10,711 nt of DNA from Phycisphaerales bacterium (lineage in GTDB: Bacteria; Planctomycetota; Phycisphaerae; Phycisphaerales; UBA1924). The number at the start of each line of letters is the position of its first letter. Positions within the stretch are counted from its first letter, which is position 1. A model generated the notes under the pieces. That model saw only the letters and a program-made list of their open reading frames with translations, made no database searches and was not told the DNA's origin. The position numbers and the translations under genes are program-made. This document shows positions 5,911 to 10,711 of this stretch, one piece after another. The stretch spans positions 1 through 10,711 of the forward strand of contig JAIEQQ010000682.1 of the NCBI GenBank assembly GCA_019747615.1. The letters run 5' to 3'.

Positions 5911-6582
5911 ATGAACCGCAGCAGCATTGGAACCCTCGCCGCACTGACCCTGTTGACCGCCGCGGGCGCCGCGAATGCCGACATCGTCGCGACCGCGCTG
6001 GTCACTGCCGACAACCACTACGCGCTGTATACCGGCGATCCGTCGAGCGTGAGCTACATCGGCCGCAATGAACTCAACGGCGGCGGCGCGCCCGGCCAGT
6101 ACAACTGGTCGCAGCCCGAGCTGCACACGTTCACCAGCGGCCAGTTCATTTACATTGCCGCTTGGAGCGACAACTCGGTGGCCCAGGGCCTTCTGGCCTC
6201 GATCTCACTCAGCAACGGCGACACCGCCAACTCCGGCGATTCGCGCTGGCAGGTGTATCGCTCGAATCAGGACCTCGGCGGCGGCGCCGCGGCCCCGACA
6301 ACCTCGACGGTCGTGGGCTGGATCAGCACTGCGACGACCAACAACCTCTGGGAGACGCCGCACATCGGCGGGGCCAACGGCATCGCGCCATGGGGCACCG
6401 TCCCGGGCATCGGCTCGGTGCCGCGCTGGATGTGGACGATGGTCCCGGGCGATAACGACCCGCTCATCGGCGGCTCTGGGTATGGCGAGACGCTGCTGTT
6501 CCGCATGGCGGTGCCGACGCCGGGCGCGGCTGGATTGATGGCGATGGGCGGGCTCCTCGCGAGCCGTCGTCGGCGTGCGTGA
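5911..6582 (+). CDS. Secreted protein with PEP-CTERM-like sorting tail
   Basis: 223 residues. Residues 1-23 form a signal peptide (basic start, hydrophobic 8-20, cleavage likely after AANA). The mature part is rich in Ser, Gly, Thr, Asn and Trp and matches no domain I recognise. The C-terminus has PTPGAAG (202-208), a short hydrophobic run to about 217 and RRRR (219-222), a planctomycete variant of the PEP-CTERM signal that family knowledge links to exosortase processing and surface or extracellular placement. No exosortase lies in the window. AGGAG lies 5 bases before the ATG. A strong terminator follows about 100 bases after the stop, so the gene is probably a single unit. The role is unknown; cell-surface or matrix material is plausible. 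Confidence 0.85.
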   Translation: MNRSSIGTLAALTLLTAAGAANADIVATALVTADNHYALYTGDPSSVSYIGRNELNGGGAPGQYNWSQPELHTFTSGQFIYIAAWSDNSVAQGLLASISLSNGDTANSGDSRWQVYRSNQDLGGGAAAPTTSTVVGWISTATTNNLWETPHIGGANGIAPWGTVPGIGSVPRWMWTMVPGDNDPLIGGSGYGETLLFRMAVPTPGAAGLMAMGGLLASRRRRA

Positions 6583-6683
6583 GGTTGCCGTCTACGCGGA
6601 GCCGGTGGCTCGAACGTTGACCATCGCGACGGAGCTTCGCTCGCCCCGGTCATTGGGCACCCGCAGTTTCTGAAGGCTCTCGA

Positions 6684-6714
6684 AGCCCCGCGATCGGATC
6701 GCGGGGCTTTGATT
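6684..6714 (+). terminator. Intrinsic terminator of the PEP-CTERM-like gene
   Basis: AGCCCCGCGA (6684-6693) pairs perfectly with TCGCGGGGCT (6699-6708) around TCGGA, followed by TTGATTTGG. The T run is broken but present on the plus strand. On the minus strand only TTC follows, so it chiefly serves the plus-strand gene. Confidence 0.75.
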
Positions 6715-6789
6715 TGGTCGACCGTGCGCGGTGCGATCGCAATCGGCGAGCGGCGGCGTTTACTCGGGCAGTGAGACGCCACGAGGCGC

Positions 6790-7944
6790 TCAGTACACGA
6801 TGTTCGCCGAGGTGCTCGCTGTCGCGCCAACCGTCGCGCCGCCGGATACATCGATGATCTCACCCACGGCGTTCCCGCCGTTGGCCCCGACGCCGCTGGA
6901 GCCGCTGGTGTCGATGTTGACGGCGTTTCCGGAGAAGCGGTTGCCGACGACGAGGCTCCCCGGGCCGGTGAGCGTGACCGCGACGACGGAGCACTGCACG
7001 AACGTGCAGCCTCGCACCGTGGCGCGGCCGCCGCCGGTGGCGCTTGTCACGACGCCCCGGGCGCATGACAGGAACGTGGTGTCAACGACCTCGCCCCGCC
7101 CGCTGGCAAGAACTCCCGGCGCGGCTGTGCCCCGGATGAGGCACCGCTCGACGCGCCCGCCGGGCGAGATCGCGATCCCGGCGTTTGACAACGACGAGGT
7201 GCTGGTGCCACCGGAGACGGTGCAATCGATCACCAGCGAAGCCGTCGCAGAGATCCCGGTCGCAGTGGGCGAAACGACGACGCACGATCGCACAACGCTG
7301 CCGGCGCCAACGGTGATGCCGATGGTGCCGCCCTCGGTCGTGGACGACTCAACGAGCGAGCCGGGGCCGACCTGGATGCCGGTCTCACCTGTGGTGGCCC
7401 GCGTGCGAACGTTCCGGACGATCACGCCGTCGGAGCTGCCGATCTCGAGTTGACCGCCGAGGGAGTCCATGAACGCCATGTCGTGAAACGTGGAGTTCTC
7501 GAACGCGCCGAACGCGCCGTAGCCGCGATATCCGCGGACGGTGCCATTGCGGAGCACGAAGTTCCGGACAGCAGTCGTCGCACGAACCCCGGCCGGGAAG
7601 CCCGTCCCGGCGGGGTCTTGGCTGAGGATGAAGCCGTTGAGATCGATCGTGACATTGTCCGCCGCGATCTGGATGCCGTTTCGGCTGCCGCCGGTGACGA
7701 GGTTGCCGGTCAGGTAGTACGAGCCCGGCTGAGTGATCCGGAACTCGTTGCTCGCGTCGCCCGGCGTGTTTGTGGCGCTGATCGCAACCCGCGGCTCGAT
7801 CTCCGTCAGCGTCTTGTGCGTCGGCGCGACCGCCCCGGCGGGCGGGGTCAGCGGGCCAGCGAGGGCGGGGAGGGCCGGGATCGCGATCGCGCACACGATC
7901 ACACGCGACATCAGACACTGGGCGGTACGGCAACGCGTGGTCAT
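6790..7944 (-). CDS. Secreted right-handed beta-helix protein
   Basis: 384 residues from ATG 7944. The start is chosen because AAGG lies 9 bases upstream and a signal peptide follows (hydrophobic 15-29, cleavage near ALA-G30). The frame continues 22 codons upstream, but that part is proline-rich and would bury the signal peptide. After a stretch typical of secreted planctomycete proteins (PLTPPAGAVAPTHKTLTEIEPRVAI, about 31-55) comes FRITQPGSYYLTGNL (68-82), then IQIAADNVTIDLNGF (91-105). From about 125 to 350 there are repeated coils of 20-odd residues with GI/V-x-V, GS-x-V and C-x-V turns. This is the fold of pectate-lyase-like, NosD-like and Pel15-like proteins. No catalytic residue set is recognised, so an adhesive or carbohydrate-binding role is as likely as an enzyme. 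The end, ASTSANIVY, shows no sorting tail. It shares a 234-base divergent upstream region with the glycogen synthase gene. Confidence 0.82.
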   Translation of the reverse strand: MTTRCRTAQCLMSRVIVCAIAIPALPALAGPLTPPAGAVAPTHKTLTEIEPRVAISATNTPGDASNEFRITQPGSYYLTGNLVTGGSRNGIQIAADNVTIDLNGFILSQDPAGTGFPAGVRATTAVRNFVLRNGTVRGYRGYGAFGAFENSTFHDMAFMDSLGGQLEIGSSDGVIVRNVRTRATTGETGIQVGPGSLVESSTTEGGTIGITVGAGSVVRSCVVVSPTATGISATASLVIDCTVSGGTSTSSLSNAGIAISPGGRVERCLIRGTAAPGVLASGRGEVVDTTFLSCARGVVTSATGGGRATVRGCTFVQCSVVAVTLTGPGSLVVGNRFSGNAVNIDTSGSSGVGANGGNAVGEIIDVSGGATVGATASTSANIVY

Positions 7945-8160
7945 GGTGTCGGCCTTGTGGGATGGGCGCATCGGGGGCGCGGGTGGCGATGGGTGCGGTT
8001 CCATGCCCATTCACGCAACCGGGACCGGTAAGCCTTGGCAAGTCCCGAATATCTTGAGAAACGCGACGACACGCCGCGGCTTGTTGACCGCACGATCCGC
8101 CCCCACATCGAGCATTCGCCAGCCAAAGCCACGAACTGTTCCGCCATCGGTCCGGATCTC

Positions 8161-8169
8161 TGGTAGTCT
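8161..8169 (+). promoter_or_regulatory. Extended -10-like TGGTAGTCT before the glycogen synthase start
   Basis: TGn followed by TAGTCT (8164-8169) ends 9 bases before ATG 8179, which would give a leader of only two or three bases. No good -35 is seen and there is no Shine-Dalgarno. The position supports 8179 as a real translation start with a nearly leaderless message, but the match is weak. Confidence 0.3.
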
Positions 8170-8178
8170 TGACGCATC

Positions 8179-10428
8179 ATGGCCAGGCGCACCCCACCAC
8201 CGGTTGCCAAACATCCCCCCGCGCCGGCCACGGCGGTAACCACCGAATCGCCGCCAATTGCGGGCGCCGCCCCGCCCGCGACCCCGGCCTCGCCCTCCCT
8301 CATGCCCGAACTCAAGCCCGAAGCCGGGCAGCCTGGGCGCGACGACCGCGCGCCGGGCGGCGGTACGATCGGGCCTTCCGCCTCGCCGCCAACGATCTCG
8401 ACCAAGCTCGAAGACCTCGACCTGAACCCCAAGTCACCACCAACGCCGCCAGCCCCTCGCGCCGCGGCGACCACGAACTCAACCACCACCCCGACCCGCA
8501 CGCCCGCGACACCCCCCACCCCACCCACCCCACCCCCCACCAACATCCCCGACATCGCCATGCCCAAGATCGATGCCCACCCACACCACTCGCCGCACCA
8601 CGCCATGCTCCTTGAAGTCGCGTGGGAAGTCTGCAACCAAGTCGGCGGCATCTATCAAGTCCTCAAAAGCAAAGCCCCGTTCATGGTCGAGCGCTGGGGC
8701 GAGCGTTACTGCGTCATCGGGCCTTGGAACGCGCAGACGGCGTCGCTGGAGTTTGAGGAGACCACGCCCACGGGCATCCTCGGTCGCGCCGTCACGGCGC
8801 TGCGTGAGCAGGGGTTGGTCGTTCATCACGGGCGCTGGATGATCTCCGGGCGGCCGCGCTGCCTGCTCATCGAACACTGGCAGGGGACTGATCGCCTCGA
8901 TGTCGCCAAGTTCCGCCTTTGGAACGATCACAAGATCAGCACCCCCGCCGGCGACGGCCTCATCGACGGCGTCATCACCTTCGCCGACGCGGTGCGCCGG
9001 GTCATCGAGAAGATCTGCGACTTCGCCCGCGACGATCGCGCCCACGGCGGTGACGACGGCACCAAAGTCCTGGCCCACATGCACGAGTGGATGGGCGGCC
9101 TGGCCATCCCGATGCTCCGCCACCAGCGCACCAATGTCGGCCTCATCTTCCAGACCCACGCCACCATCCTCGGGCGCTACATGGCCAGCAACGAGGAAGA
9201 CTTCTACGACCGCCTCGGCTGGGGCACCATCGATCAGGCCCACGAGGCCACCCGCTATCTCATCAACGCCCAGCACTCGATCGAACGCGCCTGCACGCAC
9301 GGCTGTCACGTCATGACCACCGTCAGCAGCATCACCGGCGAGGAATGCGACGGGTTGCTCGGCCGTAAGCCCGATGTCATCCTGCCCAACGGCCTGGATA
9401 TCCAGCGCTACAACGTCGGTCACGAGTTTCAGACGCTGCACGCTCGCTACAAAGACCAGATCAACCGCTTCGTCATGGGGCACTTCTTCCCCAGCTACTC
9501 GATGGACCTTTCCAAGACGCTCTACTTCTTCACCAGCGGGCGATACGAGCCGCGGAACAAGGGCTTTGATGTCTGCCTCGAAGCCATGGCCCGCCTCAAC
9601 GCCGAGCTGCGCGCCATCGGCTCACCCGTCAACGTCGTCTTCTTCATCATCACCAAACGCCCCACCCGCGCGCTACACCCCTATGCCCTCCAGCAGCGGG
9701 GCGTGCTCAACGAGTTCCAATCTGTCTGCGACGAGATCATGCAGCACCTGGGCCAGAAGCTCTTCACCAAGGGTGCCACCGGTGCCAAGGTCGATCTGGA
9801 AAAGGAGATCGACGAGTACTGGGTCCTGCGATACCGCCGCACGCAGCAGGCCATGAAGGTCGACCGCCTGCCGCTGGTCACCACCCACATGATCGAGGGC
9901 GAAGACCCGGTGATGGACCAGATCCGCAACGTCTGGCTCTTCAACCGGCACGATGACCCGGTCAAGATCGTCTACCACCCGGACTTCATCAGCCCCACCA
10001 ACCCGCTCTGGGGCATGGAGTACGACCACTTCGTCCGCGGCTGCCACCTGGGCATCTTCCCCAGCGCGTACGAGCCTTGGGGCTACACGCCGCTGGAATC
10101 GATCGCGATGGGCGTGCCAGCGATGACCAGCGATCTGGCGGGCTTCGGCGCGTATGTCGCCCAGCTCAACAAGCACCACGAGCGCCCGGGGATGTGGGTC
10201 GTGCGCCGGCGCGGCAAGAGCTTCCACGACGCCGCGGCTCAGCTCGCACGCCACATGCTGGATTTCTGCAAGCTCGATCGTCGCGGGCGCATCGCGCTGC
10301 GAAACCAGGTCGAGGCCCAGAGCTGGCAGTTTGATTGGACCGCCTTGGGCTCGGCATACAACGAAGCCCACGACATGGCCTTGGAGCGGGCCTTCGGCAC
10401 GAAGAAAACCGCCTCGGCGGGTGCGTAA
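8179..10428 (+). CDS. Glycogen synthase, GT3 family (eukaryote-like), with disordered N-terminal extension
   Basis: Elongates alpha-1,4-glucan chains from a nucleotide sugar; GT3 enzymes classically use UDP-glucose. 749 residues. Residues 1 to about 142 are Pro/Ala/Thr-rich and disordered. The catalytic GT-B part runs from LLEVAWEVCNQVGGIYQVLK (144-163) through HMHEW (300-304), FQTHATILGRY (324-334), TTVSSITGEE (380-389), ILPNGLD (401-407) and SGRYEPRNKG (453-462) to YEPWGYTPLE. In that last motif Glu632 and Glu640 form the E-x7-E pair (yeast Gsy2 Glu509/Glu517); Arg455 and Lys461 match yeast Arg320 and Lys326. The regulatory arginine helix is only partly kept (RRGRIALRN at 701-709). The C-terminal phosphorylation tail of the eukaryotic enzymes is absent. 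Start choice: 8179 fits the open frame and coding bias, but ATG 8560 (Met128) or ATG 8605 (Met143) would give a conventional enzyme. The upstream neighbour is divergent and unrelated. Confidence 0.93.
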   Translation: MARRTPPPVAKHPPAPATAVTTESPPIAGAAPPATPASPSLMPELKPEAGQPGRDDRAPGGGTIGPSASPPTISTKLEDLDLNPKSPPTPPAPRAAATTNSTTTPTRTPATPPTPPTPPPTNIPDIAMPKIDAHPHHSPHHAMLLEVAWEVCNQVGGIYQVLKSKAPFMVERWGERYCVIGPWNAQTASLEFEETTPTGILGRAVTALREQGLVVHHGRWMISGRPRCLLIEHWQGTDRLDVAKFRLWNDHKISTPAGDGLIDGVITFADAVRRVIEKICDFARDDRAHGGDDGTKVLAHMHEWMGGLAIPMLRHQRTNVGLIFQTHATILGRYMASNEEDFYDRLGWGTIDQAHEATRYLINAQHSIERACTHGCHVMTTVSSITGEECDGLLGRKPDVILPNGLDIQRYNVGHEFQTLHARYKDQINRFVMGHFFPSYSMDLSKTLYFFTSGRYEPRNKGFDVCLEAMARLNAELRAIGSPVNVVFFIITKRPTRALHPYALQQRGVLNEFQSVCDEIMQHLGQKLFTKGATGAKVDLEKEIDEYWVLRYRRTQQAMKVDRLPLVTTHMIEGEDPVMDQIRNVWLFNRHDDPVKIVYHPDFISPTNPLWGMEYDHFVRGCHLGIFPSAYEPWGYTPLESIAMGVPAMTSDLAGFGAYVAQLNKHHERPGMWVVRRRGKSFHDAAAQLARHMLDFCKLDRRGRIALRNQVEAQSWQFDWTALGSAYNEAHDMALERAFGTKKTASAGA
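8512..8538 (-). other. G-quadruplex motif on the minus strand (i-motif on plus)
   Basis: On the minus strand the bases read G6-T-G4-T-G3-T-G4-T-G6: five G-runs separated by single T loops, the arrangement known to give very stable parallel quadruplexes. It lies on the template strand of the glycogen synthase gene, where the coding strand encodes TPPTPPTPPP, and ends 21 bases before the alternative start Met128. Confidence 0.7.
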
Positions 10429-10435
10429 TCAGCGG

Positions 10436-10482
10436 CGTCGCTCCGCGCGACGGCCTTGACCCCGTGTCGCACGGGTTTGAAT
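10436..10482 (+). terminator. Two short hairpins after glycogen synthase (weak terminator)
   Basis: CGTCGC (10436-10441) pairs with GCGACG (10447-10452). CCCGTG (10461-10466) pairs with CACGGG (10470-10475) around TCG and is followed by TTTGAAT. The second has the terminator shape, but with a short stem and a short T run. They lie just after the stop at 10428. Confidence 0.4.
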
Positions 10483-10483
10483 G

Positions 10484-10538
10484 TGGCATCTGGCCCTGTG
10501 CGACGTGGCAGTGTCCGATTTGGCATTTTGGCTCTGTG
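10484..10538 (+). repeat. Imperfect 17-18-base direct repeat upstream of the last gene
   Basis: TGGCATCTGGCCCTGTG at 10484-10500 recurs as TGGCATTTTGGCTCTGTG at 10521-10538, 37 bases further on, with two mismatches and one extra T. A partial TGGC-type copy lies at 10506. It is close upstream of the predicted promoter of the next gene, so a paired regulator site is possible, as is chance duplication. Confidence 0.4.
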
Positions 10539-10555
10539 AACATTTGACCATTTTG

Positions 10556-10583
10556 TTGTCCTCCCAACTCAACTGCGTACGAT
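10556..10583 (+). promoter_or_regulatory. Predicted sigma70-like promoter of the right-edge gene
   Basis: TTGTCC (10556-10561) and TACGAT (10578-10583) each match consensus at 4 of 6 positions and are 16 bases apart. The -10 ends 5 bases before ATG 10589, so transcription would start at the start codon. There is no Shine-Dalgarno, consistent with a leaderless message. Confidence 0.4.
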
Positions 10584-10588
10584 GTCCA

Positions 10589-10711
10589 ATGCCCGACACG
10601 CAAAGCCACGAGAAACCGATCGTCGCCTCGCGTCACTCGAACGTCCCTCCGGCGGACGCCCATGTGCCACCCGCCCGCGGGCCCGGCAAGCCCTCACTCA
10701 GTAACGCCCGC
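10589..10711 (+). CDS. N-terminus of an unidentified protein, cut by the right edge
   Basis: ATG at 10589 opens a frame with no stop through 10711, giving 41 residues (MPDTQSHEKP at the start). The visible part is polar, rich in Pro, Ala, Ser, His and Arg and looks disordered; no domain, signal peptide or membrane segment is visible. The nearby ATG at 10582 is in another frame that ends at TAA 10702-10704, and is rejected. Support comes from the promoter-like hexamers just upstream and from the 160-base intergenic gap after glycogen synthase. Function cannot be judged from this piece. Confidence 0.5.
   Translation, partial: MPDTQSHEKPIVASRHSNVPPADAHVPPARGPGKPSLSNAR

Noticed and set aside
6731..7453. 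240-codon plus-strand open frame
   Set aside because: It is antisense to the beta-helix gene; its Pro/Thr/Val-rich translation is a mirror of the Gly/Thr/Ser-rich coils.
7945..8178. Possible shared regulatory region of the beta-helix and glycogen synthase genes
   Set aside because: Apart from the weak hexamer near 8164 no convincing promoter pair, operator or RNA gene was found. TTGACC at 8084 has no -10 at a suitable distance.
7941..8651. 236-codon minus-strand open frame across the divergent region
   Set aside because: Its Gly/Val-rich middle is the complement of the proline-rich segment of glycogen synthase. It overlaps both neighbouring genes and has no recognisable domain.
8479..9483. 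334-codon minus-strand open frame
   Set aside because: It is antisense to the conserved catalytic part of glycogen synthase; long open mirror frames are expected at this GC content.
1..10711. Defence system, mobile element, CRISPR or RNA gene
   Set aside because: No transposase, integrase, nuclease-defence pair, regularly spaced repeat-spacer array, tRNA cloverleaf or rRNA segment was recognised on either strand.

Overview
The window is GC-rich, densely coding bacterial DNA and most likely comes from a planctomycete, probably class Phycisphaerae. That placement is inference from protein style. A secreted protein ends in a PTPGAAG / hydrophobic / RRRR sorting tail. A secreted beta-helix protein of a type I associate with Phycisphaerae is present. 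Glycogen synthase is the eukaryote-like GT3 type. Several genes have no Shine-Dalgarno sequence.

Layout, left to right. Positions 1-632 (minus) hold a GTG-started gene for a small membrane protein with a KOW-like beta module. Its frame stays open to the left edge, but it runs through repeats and an intrinsic terminator, so its real 3' end is doubtful. Positions 633-886 are intergenic, with a purine-rich nonamer array and a bulged palindrome that each have a relative near the left end. Transaldolase (887-1537, minus) is divergent from a ChaN-family lipoprotein (1732-2724, plus). A 171-base gap built around a long-armed inverted repeat leads to a TatD-family hydrolase (2896-3714, plus). This converges on YajQ (3774-4268, minus) across a 59-base gap largely filled by two abutting perfect hairpins. 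YajQ is the downstream gene of a probable two-gene operon with an MFS transporter (4294-5691, minus). A secreted PEP-CTERM-like protein (5911-6582, plus) ends at a strong terminator and converges on the beta-helix protein (6790-7944, minus). That gene is divergent from a GT3 glycogen synthase (8179-10428, plus), whose proline-rich N-terminal extension is encoded over a strong G-quadruplex motif on the opposite strand. A new gene starts at 10589 and runs off the right edge.

The genes are mostly separate housekeeping or envelope functions: pentose phosphate metabolism, glycogen synthesis, DNA/RNA housekeeping, transport and surface proteins. No mobile element, CRISPR array, toxin-antitoxin pair, defence island, tRNA or rRNA is visible, and I see no convincing new multi-gene system. 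The unusual content is in non-coding structure (two families of dispersed repeats, a 20-bp inverted repeat, twin hairpins, a G-quadruplex), in a recurring pattern of TAnnnT-like hexamers just before SD-less starts, and in insertions in otherwise ordinary enzymes.
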